Shown here: in pieces, positions 16,997 to 26,006 of the stretch | Position numbering within the stretch: the stretch's first letter is position 1 | Layout of the letters: each line of letters begins with the position of its first letter | Origin: an uncultured Granulosicoccus sp. | GTDB lineage: Bacteria; Pseudomonadota; Gammaproteobacteria; Granulosicoccales; Granulosicoccaceae | Length of the DNA stretch: 64,000 nt | Reading direction: 5' to 3' | NCBI GenBank assembly: GCA_947495035.1 | Contig: CANLXI010000010.1 | Coordinates: 62,001 to 126,000, forward strand | Program-made: the position numbers and the translations under genes | The notes under the pieces: generated by a model | What the model was told of the DNA's origin: nothing | Database searches by the model: none | The model's input: only the letters and a program-made list of their open reading frames with translations

Positions 16997-19393
16997 ATGA
17001 TTCACTGTTGCCACTACGAGACCACCACTGGCCAACGGCTGCAGATTGTCGTTGGTGACAAATTCATTGACCTGACCTGGACCACCGATCACTGGTGGAA
17101 GGGTGAAGTCGAAATCAGCGGCGCCTACCGTTATCGGCTTGTGGAAGGCGACACGATAGTTCGACAGGAGTCAGGCCCGGATCACGAGCCACCACCGGGG
17201 CTGGCTCACGGCGCACAGGTAGTCGATCGCTGGCAAGACCAGGACGCGCTTCGTACCTCACGCCGTTCCAGCCTGTTCTCCCGTGCACGTGCGGTTCATC
17301 ATCGAGCTGAACCCTGCACAGTTGCGGAGAATTCTGACCGGGTATGCTTCCGCCTGCTGGAACCGGACGTACCTTCCGGCTGGCACCCCGTGGTGCTGGT
17401 AGCGGGCGACACGAATGGCAACACGATCCCGATGCGCCCCGCGCGCGACGGCTACCCCTGGTGGGAGGCCGTACACGATACGGCACCAGCGGCTGGTTAT
17501 CGCTATGCCCTGCGACGACCTGACGGAGGCCTGGAGCCTGAAACCGGACAACAGCGAATCGTGCCGCCAGACGCCACCCGGATGGTGGTGGTCGACGAAG
17601 CCATTCGAGGACGCCGCGGTTGGCGCGGCGCTGGCCTTGCTTTGCCGGTGTTCGCGCTGCGCGGCGAGCACTCCCTTGGTGTTGGACAATTCAGCGACCT
17701 TCCCGCTTTCATCGACTGGGCTGCCGACGCCGGCATGAGCCTTGTCCAGCTACTGCCCATCAATGACACGACGGTCACGCACGATTGGCACGACTCCTAC
17801 CCTTATGACCCGGTATCGGTTCACGCCCTGCACCCCTTGTATATCGATGTGCTCGACCTGCCGGGTGCCGGCGCCGTGGTTGACGAGGTGACACGGCTTC
17901 GGGGCGAACTCGACGGCCTTCCCCAGATCGACTATCTGCGGGTCATGAGCGCCAAATGGGGCCTGTTGCGCAAGCTCTACGCCGCCGACAGGAAGTATCA
18001 GGGCCTGCAGGCCTTCATGGAAGCCGAGTGGGACTGGCTTGGCCCCTACGCCCTGTGGTGCCTGCTTCGTGACCGTCACGGCACGGCTGATCGCAGTGCA
18101 TGGGGCGTCGATGCAGGCTTCGACTCTGCTCGTGTTCTGGCTGTACGGCAACCGGATCATCCAGATCATGACGAATTCCGGTTTCACGTCTGGTTGCAGT
18201 TCCACCTGCACCGCCAGCTAGAGGCTGCCGCCGAACACGCCTGGAGCCGCGGTGTTGCCCTGAAGGGTGACCTTCCCATCGGCGTCTCTCCGCACAGCGT
18301 CGAGACCTGGGTGCACCCCGAGTGGTTCAACATCGGCACCCAGACAGGCGCCCCGCCGGATGACTTTGCTGTCGATGGGCAGAACTGGGGCTTTCCGACC
18401 TACGATTGGGAGGCGATGGCAGATGATGGTTACCAGTGGTGGCGGCACCGATTCGCAGCGCTTGCGCGAACCTTCGATGCCTATCGCATCGATCATGTGC
18501 TCGGCTTCTTTCGAATCTGGGAAATTCCCGAAGGCCAGCCCTCCGGGCTGCGTGGTCGCTTTCTACCCTGCCTGCCGCTGACCGAGCCCGAGCTGCGCGG
18601 CTGGCTGGATGACATCGACCTCGCCCCTCTGATCACGCCTCTCGGTGACGATCCTCGCAACCAGACATTGCTGGCGGTTCCGGGTGGCTGGCACCCACGA
18701 ATCCAGTGGTGGAAGACAAGCGGCTACGAACAATTGTCCGCCGCGAATCGCTCGGCGTTTGACGACATGGCCAATGCCTTCTTCTACTCCCGTCATGATG
18801 CGCTGTGGCGAGGCCGAGGCCGGATGGCGCTGCGCGGGGTGGTCGAGGCAACCGACATGCTCGCCTGTGGCGAAGATCTGGGCATGGTTCCACCGCAGGT
18901 CCCGGAAGTGATGCGCGAACTGGGCATGCTGTCACTCGAGATCGAGAGAATGCCCAAGCAGCTGGGACACTGGCGAACCGATCCAGCCACGGTCCCGTAT
19001 CTGTCCGTCACCAGTACAGGAACACACGACATGGCCGTGCTGCGTGGCTGGTGGAGAGAATCGCCCGCAACAGCCGCTCTCCTCTGGAATGAAGTGCTCG
19101 AGCACGGTGGCCAGGCACCCCTCGAGCTCCCCCCTGCTGCCGCCGAGCATCTGGTGGCCGCGCAATTCGCCTCGCCGGCAATGCTGGCAATCCTGCCTCT
19201 GCAGGATCTTCTGGCAATCGATGCGGAGCTTGCGCATGAAAACCCCGATGCCGAGTGCATCAATGTGCCCGCGGATCGCCATCATCGATGGTGCTACCGC
19301 TTGCATCTGACTACCTCGGAGTTGCATTGTGCAAGCACCCTCACCTCGCGACTGCGACTGCTGGTGGAACGTGCCGGTCGGGCCACATCCTGA
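16997..19393 (+). CDS. malQ: 4-alpha-glucanotransferase with N-terminal CBM20-like modules (DPE2-like)
   Basis: The protein has 798 residues. Two beta-rich starch-binding-like stretches (about 1-90 and 110-200; for example WWKGEVEISG and YPWWEAVHDT at matching places) precede a GH77 catalytic domain. Catalytic signatures are visible: YRIDH with the nucleophile Asp, ACGEDLGMVP with the acid/base Glu, and STGTHDM with the third Asp. It transfers glucan segments between alpha-1,4 chains in maltose or glycogen metabolism. The layout recalls plant DPE2 more than the short bacterial amylomaltases. No other glycogen or maltose gene is in the window, so its pathway partners lie elsewhere. Confidence 0.88.
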   Translation: MIHCCHYETTTGQRLQIVVGDKFIDLTWTTDHWWKGEVEISGAYRYRLVEGDTIVRQESGPDHEPPPGLAHGAQVVDRWQDQDALRTSRRSSLFSRARAVHHRAEPCTVAENSDRVCFRLLEPDVPSGWHPVVLVAGDTNGNTIPMRPARDGYPWWEAVHDTAPAAGYRYALRRPDGGLEPETGQQRIVPPDATRMVVVDEAIRGRRGWRGAGLALPVFALRGEHSLGVGQFSDLPAFIDWAADAGMSLVQLLPINDTTVTHDWHDSYPYDPVSVHALHPLYIDVLDLPGAGAVVDEVTRLRGELDGLPQIDYLRVMSAKWGLLRKLYAADRKYQGLQAFMEAEWDWLGPYALWCLLRDRHGTADRSAWGVDAGFDSARVLAVRQPDHPDHDEFRFHVWLQFHLHRQLEAAAEHAWSRGVALKGDLPIGVSPHSVETWVHPEWFNIGTQTGAPPDDFAVDGQNWGFPTYDWEAMADDGYQWWRHRFAALARTFDAYRIDHVLGFFRIWEIPEGQPSGLRGRFLPCLPLTEPELRGWLDDIDLAPLITPLGDDPRNQTLLAVPGGWHPRIQWWKTSGYEQLSAANRSAFDDMANAFFYSRHDALWRGRGRMALRGVVEATDMLACGEDLGMVPPQVPEVMRELGMLSLEIERMPKQLGHWRTDPATVPYLSVTSTGTHDMAVLRGWWRESPATAALLWNEVLEHGGQAPLELPPAAAEHLVAAQFASPAMLAILPLQDLLAIDAELAHENPDAECINVPADRHHRWCYRLHLTTSELHCASTLTSRLRLLVERAGRATS

Positions 19394-19521
19394 ATTCAAG
19401 ACTTGCAGCAGCAATCTGAAGGCTTCTACTGGTAAAGGAAAATCGCCAATCGGAAAGCTGTTCTGTCAAACAACACCCGCCATCCTCTGCCGGAACAACT
19501 CAGACGACAATTGGTTAAGTC

Positions 19522-19546
19522 AGCCGGAGGAATCGTACCTCCGGCT
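19522..19546 (+). terminator. Hairpin, probable malQ terminator
   Basis: Perfect 9-bp arms AGCCGGAGG and CCTCCGGCT enclose a 7-base loop. The hairpin lies 129 bp after the malQ stop. It is followed only by TCTCGC rather than a long T run, so it may be a weak or Rho-assisted terminator. Confidence 0.5.
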
Positions 19547-20472
19547 TCTCGCAGAATCTGGCATGAACGCCTCCGCTCACCAGGCCTCCATCGATCCGCC
19601 TCTATATCTGCCATCTGAAACCCAATGTGGGAACAGACCAGGATGACTCCGTTCTTGTGCCCGAAGCCACCGATGGGCGCGTAACCAGTGTCCCTCCATT
19701 TATTTGAATTTCCTCATAACCCATTGGATCACGACTTGTATTTCACTCGGCTTTGTGAGCATCCTCTGGAACGATGACGGCGTTCTGAGGTGTCTTGTGA
19801 GAAAGTCGACAGGCAGGAAACACGGTGCTACTTCACCGTCAAGTGCTAACAGAATATAGTGGGTCTGGTGGCGCGTGGGGAAAGAACAGGAGCCCCGCGC
19901 TCTTAAGCAAACATAATTTGCAACATCGCCGCGGTGTCGCCCATCCGCTGGATTGATGACAGCGAAGGACTTTCTCTATCGGGATTCGGTCCACTCCCAA
20001 ACTGCAACACCGAGCGAGCACTACGAGTTCGAGTCACCGAGCGAGCATCCCATGTAAACGTCTACAGCAAATCCCCGCCAAATTGTTCGTCTATCCAGAT
20101 ATTGACCCGCGGCCGTTCAGACCATCGAATCGCGTACGAAGTCCATGACTGAAATAGCGTGTCAATGGCGATCCTCGTGGGGGGATCCTCGGTGGAGTAT
20201 TTCTTCAGTCATCGTCACCCCTCTAACACGAAGGATATCGACTGATTTTCTGGTGCCACAAGCAGACTGAATATAAATGAGATATTGACAAATTCATATG
20301 CATGTTTGTCCCTGTTGATCTCTACATCAAGACACCTTGCAACAGCCTGCACAAGGCGTCTCTATCAAACAATTAACGCAAGACAGGCTCTAGTTGAAAA
20401 TGAGGGCTTTCATCTCTCCAGAACAAGATGACATAGGTGATAACAACGACTCATTAGTCATCGGGATACCAG

Positions 20473-20516
20473 GTTAGACAGACAACAGATCTAACCACCT
20501 GGAAAGTCTGTCTGAC
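20473..20516. repeat. 11-bp inverted repeat upstream of catabolic operon
   Basis: GTTAGACAGAC (20473-20483) is mirrored by GTCTGTCTGAC (20506-20516) with one mismatch and a 22-base spacer. The spacer itself holds TCTAACC, which can pair with the start of the left arm, so alternative foldings are possible. It lies about 70 bp upstream of the first operator palindrome. It could be a second regulator site or an RNA structure. Confidence 0.45.
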
Positions 20517-20585
20517 AAAGCAGAAGAATACTGCCGGAGTGTGAATCTGCAGTTCATGTTTCCACCCGCTCTGACGAACATCACA

Positions 20586-20694
20586 AATTCCACTTAGCGG
20601 AATTGTTTGACTAATCAGACCAAATCTATTGACTCCACTCCATCAATTACGGAATAATTTCTACTCAGCAGAACATGATTCCACTCAGCGGAAT
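20586..20694 (+). promoter_or_regulatory. Promoter with three IclR-type operator palindromes
   Basis: A sigma70-like promoter is visible: TTGACT (20629-20634), an 18-bp spacer and AATAAT (20653-20658), predicting transcription start near 20665. Three palindromes share the core ACT(T/C)AGC. Box 1 is AATTCC-N7-GGAATT (20586-20604), box 2 is TTCT-N7-AGAA (20659-20673) on the predicted start, and box 3 is ATTCC-N7-GGAAT (20678-20694). Boxes 2 and 3 are 20 bp apart centre to centre, two helical turns. The IclR regulator encoded within the operon is the obvious candidate to bind them. Confidence 0.7.
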
Positions 20695-20718
20695 TTATAG
20701 AAAGGTATTTAAAACAAA

Positions 20719-21564
20719 ATGACGGCGATTTTGAAAAATTATGCTGCAGACGGAACACAGGCTCTTCCCCTGTACCACTGGCCTGCAACCGAATCTGCAG
20801 TGAAGCCTCCTGTCGTCCTTCTGCACTCTCTTTTCTTTGACGGAACAATGTTCGAGAACTGTGTCCGTTTCCTGAGCAAGCAACGCGACTGCTATGCGCC
20901 AACCTTTCGCGGTCAATGCAACGTTGACACCGGTAACGTGACCCCGACTATCGAGAGACTTGCTCTTGATATCGCCTATCTGGTTGACCAGCTGGAATTG
21001 GACAAATTCCATCTGGTCGGCAGCTCAATGGGTGCATACGTCGCAATGGAAATGATACGACGACACAATCAACAAATTGCTTCGCTGACCTTGTCTTGTT
21101 GCACAGCTGAAGTCGAGAAAAATCCGGAGCGCTTTGCCCAACTGAGCCAGTACCTTTCGGACGGCCCACAGAATGACAGCAAAGAAAGAATTTCCCGATT
21201 GATGATGGGCCAAAGCTCGTTGCGAAACCCGACATCAATCATCAATCACTGGGTTAACAAGTTTGCGAACATCAGTAGAAACATGTCCGTCGTCGTTGAT
21301 TGTGTGTTCGCCCACCCTGGTTATGAAGATGTTCTTGCGACCTATACAAGCCCAGCCTTGCTCATTGCCGGACGGGAAGACAGAGCGAAGTCGGTTGAAG
21401 ATATGACGCGCATCGCGAACCAGTTAACTCAAGCACAAACACTGGTGTTCGAAACATCAGGTCACACACCCGCGGTCGAGGCGCCCGAGTTGTTTGGTAG
21501 CGAAATAGGCCGATTCTTGAACTCTGTCGATTCGACACAACCCACAACTACGAAAAGGAATTAA
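20719..21564 (+). CDS. Alpha/beta hydrolase, first gene of catabolic operon
   Basis: The protein has 281 residues with an oxyanion-side VVLLHSLFFDG, nucleophile elbow GSSMG (Ser103), an acid in IAGREDRA and His in TSGHTPAVE, the complete triad of the 3-oxoadipate enol-lactonase-like hydrolases. There is no signal peptide, so it is cytoplasmic. A role as lactonase, ring-cleaving C-C hydrolase or thioesterase is open. The gene follows the palindromic operators, and the next gene begins 3 bp after its stop. Codons are less GC-rich than in the flanking housekeeping genes. Confidence 0.82.
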   Translation: MTAILKNYAADGTQALPLYHWPATESAVKPPVVLLHSLFFDGTMFENCVRFLSKQRDCYAPTFRGQCNVDTGNVTPTIERLALDIAYLVDQLELDKFHLVGSSMGAYVAMEMIRRHNQQIASLTLSCCTAEVEKNPERFAQLSQYLSDGPQNDSKERISRLMMGQSSLRNPTSIINHWVNKFANISRNMSVVVDCVFAHPGYEDVLATYTSPALLIAGREDRAKSVEDMTRIANQLTQAQTLVFETSGHTPAVEAPELFGSEIGRFLNSVDSTQPTTTKRN

Positions 21565-21567
21565 TCC

Positions 21568-22014
21568 ATGCGTGCCCACGATAGTGAAGCCGTCATACTC
21601 GGAGAAACCTGCGACGCAAGCACCTCGCCGCTTCCGGACCTGATTGTTGAATCTCGCCAAGATTACATAGAAGAGGCTGGCAACGTCCTGCTTGTAGGTT
21701 GCCAATCTGAGTCATCTGGCAGCATGGCATTTCCAGCACGTGAGTTCTGCCCTGTATCAGGTGCACGTGATATGAAGCCGATGACGTTCGGTCCGGAGGG
21801 AATACTGTATTCCTACTCGAAAATTCATGTTTCCTCATCTCGTCCGACGCCTTACACGATTGGCTATGTGGATTTCAGGAATGGTCTGCGAGTTCTTGCG
21901 CACATCAGAAATGTAAACGATCAGGATCTGACTTGTAATATCCCCGTTGAGTTGAAGTCCGATGATCAAGGGTGGTTTGTAAGTCCTATATCCCACCAAG
22001 GGAGCAAACAATGA
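21568..22014 (+). CDS. OB-fold (DUF35-type) thiolase partner protein with degenerate zinc ribbon
   Basis: The protein has 148 residues. The order is a short N-terminal region, a rubredoxin-like ribbon and an OB-fold (YSYSKIHVSS, TIGYVDFRNGLRVLAHI). This is the layout of DUF35 proteins that pair with SCP2-type thiolases, as in BbsA/BbsB or the steroid thiolases. Normally the ribbon has two CxxC pairs. Here only one Cys of each remains (GCQSES and FCPVSG), so zinc binding is probably lost. Its stop overlaps the thiolase ATG (ATGA), supporting complex formation. Confidence 0.78.
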   Translation: MRAHDSEAVILGETCDASTSPLPDLIVESRQDYIEEAGNVLLVGCQSESSGSMAFPAREFCPVSGARDMKPMTFGPEGILYSYSKIHVSSSRPTPYTIGYVDFRNGLRVLAHIRNVNDQDLTCNIPVELKSDDQGWFVSPISHQGSKQ

Positions 22015-23156
22015 ATAACACAGTGGTCATTGGTGCTTCCATGATTCCGATGGGCAAACACAAGACGTCAAGTTACACCGGCCTTGGAGCCCCAGCGGCC
22101 ATGAACGCGATCAAGGTGTCCGGCATTGAACTTGATGAAATCGACAGCGTAATCTGCGGACACGCCTTTGGAGGAATGCTCACGGCCCAGCGGATCGCCA
22201 AGGAAATCGGAATCGGATCTATCCCGATGATCAACGTTGATAACGCATGTTCTAGCGGAGCTACCGCCATGAACATTGCGGTCTCCGACATAGCCAGCGG
22301 AAAATCCGACGTCGTTCTTGTGATCGGTGTGGACAAACTTACTCAGTTTGGCGGTGGGACCCTGCCCCTGGTCGTGGAAGATCCAGAGGTCCAAGCCGGC
22401 ATGGTAATGCCCGCATTATATGCAATGCGAGCAAAGAGATTTCTCTATGAGCGAAGCGAAACTGCCGATCTGCTGGCCGCAGTCAGCGTCAAAGCTCGCA
22501 ATCACGGAGTACAGAACCCATTCGCACAGTTTCGCAAGCCTGTTACTGTCGAAGAGGTATTGGCCTCACGCTCCATCTCTGACCCTCTGACACTCCTGCA
22601 GTGTTGTCCGACGGGAGATGGTGCGGCAGCACTGATCATGGTATCCGATAGAAAAATGAGAAAAATGGGGATTTCTGGCATCAGGGTTTCTGCGTCCGTA
22701 CTCCATTCAGGAAAAGCAACTTCAGGTTTTCGCAATATGTTGCATCCGGAGATCACTTATCAATCTGCAAGGGATGCCTATGAACAAGCCGGCCTGGGCC
22801 CTGATGATATCGATATGGTGGAACTTCACGACGCTTTCACCATTGCGGAATTGATCTATTACGAAGCTCTTGGCTTGTGTCCTGAAGGAGATGCCGCCGG
22901 CTTCCTCAGAGATGGAAACAGCACCTATGGCGGCAAGGTCGTGGTCAACCCCAGTGGCGGACTGTTGGCAAAGGGCCACCCCGTTGGCGCATCGGGCGTT
23001 GCTCAAGTTGTTGAAGCCTACTGGCAATTGACTGGACGAGCGGGGAAACGGCAAATTGAAGGTGCAAGGACAGCAATGACTCATGTGACTGGAGGTGGTA
23101 TTGCAAACATGGACCATGGTGCCTGTACGGTTCATATCTTCGAGACTACATCATGA
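22011..23156 (+). CDS. SCP2-type thiolase
   Basis: The protein has 381 residues when started at the ATG at 22011, which has GGAG upstream and overlaps the preceding stop. The nucleophile Cys80 lies in NACSSGA, and the C-terminal half has VELHDAFT and GLLAKGHPVGASG with the activating His. The usual second Cys of biosynthetic thiolases is replaced by the THVTGGG region, as in lipid-transfer-type thiolases. It should cleave a 3-ketoacyl-CoA, or run a retro-Claisen/retro-aldol reaction, together with the OB-fold partner. Its carbon skeleton is unknown. An upstream GTG start at 21972 is unlikely. Confidence 0.85.
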   Translation: MNNTVVIGASMIPMGKHKTSSYTGLGAPAAMNAIKVSGIELDEIDSVICGHAFGGMLTAQRIAKEIGIGSIPMINVDNACSSGATAMNIAVSDIASGKSDVVLVIGVDKLTQFGGGTLPLVVEDPEVQAGMVMPALYAMRAKRFLYERSETADLLAAVSVKARNHGVQNPFAQFRKPVTVEEVLASRSISDPLTLLQCCPTGDGAAALIMVSDRKMRKMGISGIRVSASVLHSGKATSGFRNMLHPEITYQSARDAYEQAGLGPDDIDMVELHDAFTIAELIYYEALGLCPEGDAAGFLRDGNSTYGGKVVVNPSGGLLAKGHPVGASGVAQVVEAYWQLTGRAGKRQIEGARTAMTHVTGGGIANMDHGACTVHIFETTS

Positions 23157-23953
23157 GCAACTCGAGCGGAGGCAAGGATTCGACGGAAAACCCGGTAAGC
23201 ACCGGGACTGTAAGTCGAGCCCTCAGACTTCTTTCCATACTTGCCGATGCCGACAAACCAGTGACTATCAAGTACGCGTCCGAGAAGATGCAGCTGGCAC
23301 CTTCAACTGTACACAGGCTGCTTGGCCTGCTCAAGGAAGAAGGCTTCGCCGTGGATGTCATTGACACACGCTGCTATGCGGTGGGGCCTCAATTCTACAG
23401 AGTCAGTGCGCGGGTCATTGAGAACTCTAGTCAAATGGAATTCATACGACGAGTCCTTCAGGATACAGTTGCGACCTATGACGAAACAGTTCTGTTCGGA
23501 CAGTACCTTCCCTCTGAAGGCAAGCTGAGCTTTGCGCTTCGCTGCGATGGTCATCAGAAACTTCTTTACCAGATTGAGATGCACAGACCGCTCTCACTTG
23601 TCTGGGGCTCCTCGGGAAAAGCTGTGCTGGCACACCTGCCACCACACAGGGTTGCAGACATCCTGAGCAGAGAGGGGAATTCGCCGGGCGATTCCTCTCC
23701 ACCGCCCGACTATGACGACTTGATGCAACAACTGAGTGTCATGCAAACCAAGGGTTATTGCATCAGTCACGGAGAGAAACTCCCCGGGTCTCGCGGTATC
23801 GCAGCTGCCGTTTTCGATCGCTCTGGCGTAATAGGATCCATATGTCTGACTTCGCCCGAAACTCGAATGCCGGATGCGGATCTCGATGAAATAGGCAGAG
23901 ACCTGGCAAGACGCGCTGAATTGTTATCGCATGAATTAGGGGCAAAATCGTGA
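23153..23953 (+). CDS. IclR-family transcriptional regulator
   Basis: The protein has 266 residues. An N-terminal winged helix-turn-helix (about 18-80; RALRLLSILADADKPVTI, LAPSTVHRLLGLL) is followed by the IclR effector domain with GSSGKAVLAHLPPHRV and PGSRGIAAAVFDRSGVIGSICL. It is expressed from inside the operon (ATGA overlaps on both sides), so it is autoregulated if it binds the palindromes at 20586-20694. The ligand is presumably the substrate or an early intermediate. Confidence 0.9.
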   Translation: MSNSSGGKDSTENPVSTGTVSRALRLLSILADADKPVTIKYASEKMQLAPSTVHRLLGLLKEEGFAVDVIDTRCYAVGPQFYRVSARVIENSSQMEFIRRVLQDTVATYDETVLFGQYLPSEGKLSFALRCDGHQKLLYQIEMHRPLSLVWGSSGKAVLAHLPPHRVADILSREGNSPGDSSPPPDYDDLMQQLSVMQTKGYCISHGEKLPGSRGIAAAVFDRSGVIGSICLTSPETRMPDADLDEIGRDLARRAELLSHELGAKS

Positions 23954-25179
23954 ACGATCATCCAGCAGATTCAGATCCGCTGTCGAGTTACAGGGTTCTC
24001 GACATGACCACTTTCCTGTCAGGTCCGTTCTGTACACAAGTACTGGCAGATCTGGGTGCGGATGTGGTCAAGATCGAACCCCCCACTGGGGACTCCAGTC
24101 GCCACATACCACCTCACTTTGTCGAGTCGGACAGCGCATACTTTCTTGCGAACAATCGGAACAAGCGTTCGGTTTCAGTGGATCTGAAGTCACCGGACGG
24201 GCGCAATCTGGTCAGCAGACTCATCACGCAAGCAGATGTTGTGATAGACAACTACCGCCCTGGTGTACTGGCTCGCTTGCAGCTGAACCCTCTGGATTTT
24301 TGCAAAAAAGACTCTCGACTCATATGGGCCTCAATCAGCGGCTTCGGGCAGACTGGACCGGCCAGGGACCGACCGGCATACGACATGATTGTGCAAGCGG
24401 AATCCGGCGTCATGAGCCTGACCGGCGAACTCGATAGACCCTCAGTACGACTTGGCATTCCGGCGGGAGATACAGTAGCTGGTCTTTACGCAACGATTGC
24501 GGTAAACGCCGCTCTTGCTGATAGAGAAAGAACAGGACGAGGCCGGATGATCGATGTCTCCATGCTCGATTGTCAACTAGCCATGTTGTCCTATCAAAGC
24601 GCCTATGCACTTATCGGTGGTGTTACACCAGGACATCAAGGAGCGAGGCACGACTCGATTCCGACTTACCGCTCCTTTAGTGCCGGTGATGGACGAGAAG
24701 TCGTCATTACAGCCAATACCGAGCGAATGTGGCAGGGCTTGTGTCGCGCGGTAGAACGAACGGAGCTCTGTAGTGATCCGCGCTTTTCGTCCGGCGAGCT
24801 CCGATTGGAGAATCGCGATGCCTTGTGGGAAATCCTGGAAGCAGCCTTCCTCCAACGAGCTGCTGAAGACTGGATTTCCATACTGGAGAAAGAAGACGTT
24901 CCTGTTGCCCTGATAAAATCGGTGCCCGAAGCCTTGAAAGACGCTCAACATTCCGATCGTGGCATGATCACCTCGATGAAGAGCCGACACGGCTCGGCAA
25001 TCGACGTAGTCGGCAACCCCATCAAGATGTCCGGAATAACTTGCAAAACGCCCAGCTACCCCCCTGCGCTTGGTGGTGATGCTGCAAGTGTGATGAAGGA
25101 TTGGTTGAATATCAGTGAAAGTGAAATTCAACAGATGTCGGCAAATGGCGCGTTCCTGAGTCCTTCGGCGCGCACATGA
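23950..25179 (+). CDS. CaiB/BaiF (class III) CoA-transferase
   Basis: This 409-residue protein spans the full family length. It has LDMTTFLSGPFCTQVLADLG, ADVVKIEPP, NRNKRSVSVDLK, then SGFGQTGPARDRPAYD with the catalytic Asp145 and a later GRMIDVSMLD. Class III enzymes move CoA between carboxylates, so this is the likely activation step for the acid imported by the TRAP system. The GTG start at 23950 overlaps the regulator's stop by 4 bp (GTGA). The donor acyl-CoA cannot be read from the sequence. Confidence 0.9.
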   Translation: MNDHPADSDPLSSYRVLDMTTFLSGPFCTQVLADLGADVVKIEPPTGDSSRHIPPHFVESDSAYFLANNRNKRSVSVDLKSPDGRNLVSRLITQADVVIDNYRPGVLARLQLNPLDFCKKDSRLIWASISGFGQTGPARDRPAYDMIVQAESGVMSLTGELDRPSVRLGIPAGDTVAGLYATIAVNAALADRERTGRGRMIDVSMLDCQLAMLSYQSAYALIGGVTPGHQGARHDSIPTYRSFSAGDGREVVITANTERMWQGLCRAVERTELCSDPRFSSGELRLENRDALWEILEAAFLQRAAEDWISILEKEDVPVALIKSVPEALKDAQHSDRGMITSMKSRHGSAIDVVGNPIKMSGITCKTPSYPPALGGDAASVMKDWLNISESEIQQMSANGAFLSPSART

Positions 25180-26006
25180 ATACCAATAGCCATTATTCCG
25201 AGACAATTCGAACCGAGGATACGGTGGATCGTTCAATCTCCAAAGTTGCGACGAAGGACGTCTTCGCTCTGCATTCACTGGGTCTTGACCGTAACTGCTG
25301 GAAAGGGTTGGCCGATGCGGTAGGGACGGATTGGAAGATTCACGGCCATGATCAGCGAGGACACGGAAAGGCTGCTGAATATCCCCCAGAGGATTTCTCC
25401 GACTTCATTGCGGATGCTCGTGCTGGAATGCAGAGGTTGAATACTCATGAGGTGCATTTGATGGGTCACTCACTTGGTGGAGCCGTTGCAGCCAGCCTGG
25501 CAGCCACGACACACTATCCCAATATTGCATCTCTGACTCTATTGGCAACCCCATTTGAAGGATCACCGAAATTTTCAGAACGCGCTCGAGCCTCGCTGGT
25601 CGGCAGCATGCAAATTGCTTCCGGAGAAACGCTGGCGAGGTGGTTCGGCAATGATACCCACTCGCCTGCATATCAACTTGCCGCTGACTGCTTGTCTCGA
25701 ATGAATCCTGCCAGCTATGACGCGAGCTGGGTCGCGCTCGGTCAGTTTCCCGGTTACAACAGACTTCATGGCTTGCTACCCAATACTTTGATCATTTCAT
25801 TCGGCGATGACCAGTCCACACCGCCAGATGTTGGTGAAAAGATTCATACGACATTGCAGAACCGCGGCATCAAATCAAGGCACTTGGTGCTGGAAGGTCA
25901 CGGGCATATGGGTTTGCTCACGGCAACAGATGAGTTGAGTTCGCATCTGACCACTCACTGGGATTTCTGTTGTCCAGAGCCAACATCGAGAAAATCGAAA
26001 TCATGA
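25176..26006 (+). CDS. Alpha/beta hydrolase (second of operon)
   Basis: The protein has 276 residues. VFALHSLGLDRNCW gives the oxyanion HS motif, GHSLGG the nucleophile Ser99, SFGDDQSTPP the acid and EGHGHMGL the His. It is not a close copy of the first hydrolase of the operon, so two distinct hydrolytic steps are likely, for example ester or lactone opening and CoA-thioester release. The ATG overlaps the CoA-transferase stop. About 25 N-terminal residues have no counterpart in usual hydrolases, so a later start is possible. Confidence 0.8.
   Translation: MNTNSHYSETIRTEDTVDRSISKVATKDVFALHSLGLDRNCWKGLADAVGTDWKIHGHDQRGHGKAAEYPPEDFSDFIADARAGMQRLNTHEVHLMGHSLGGAVAASLAATTHYPNIASLTLLATPFEGSPKFSERARASLVGSMQIASGETLARWFGNDTHSPAYQLAADCLSRMNPASYDASWVALGQFPGYNRLHGLLPNTLIISFGDDQSTPPDVGEKIHTTLQNRGIKSRHLVLEGHGHMGLLTATDELSSHLTTHWDFCCPEPTSRKSKS

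Larger units (their letters stand above)
19394..20718. other. Long non-coding stretch with regulatory repeats, possible decayed DNA
   Basis: These 1325 bp separate malQ from the catabolic operon. No credible intact gene was found. The stretch grows AT-richer to the right. It contains a terminator-like hairpin (19522-19546), a 13-bp direct repeat CACCGAGCGAGCA at 20008-20020 and 20035-20047, a long inverted repeat (20473-20516) and the operator/promoter of the next operon. On the minus strand at about 19909-19974 a 22-codon piece reads like the start of an aldehyde dehydrogenase (FAVINPADG), but it is flanked by stops. This mix suggests an insertion or deletion boundary. Confidence 0.6.
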
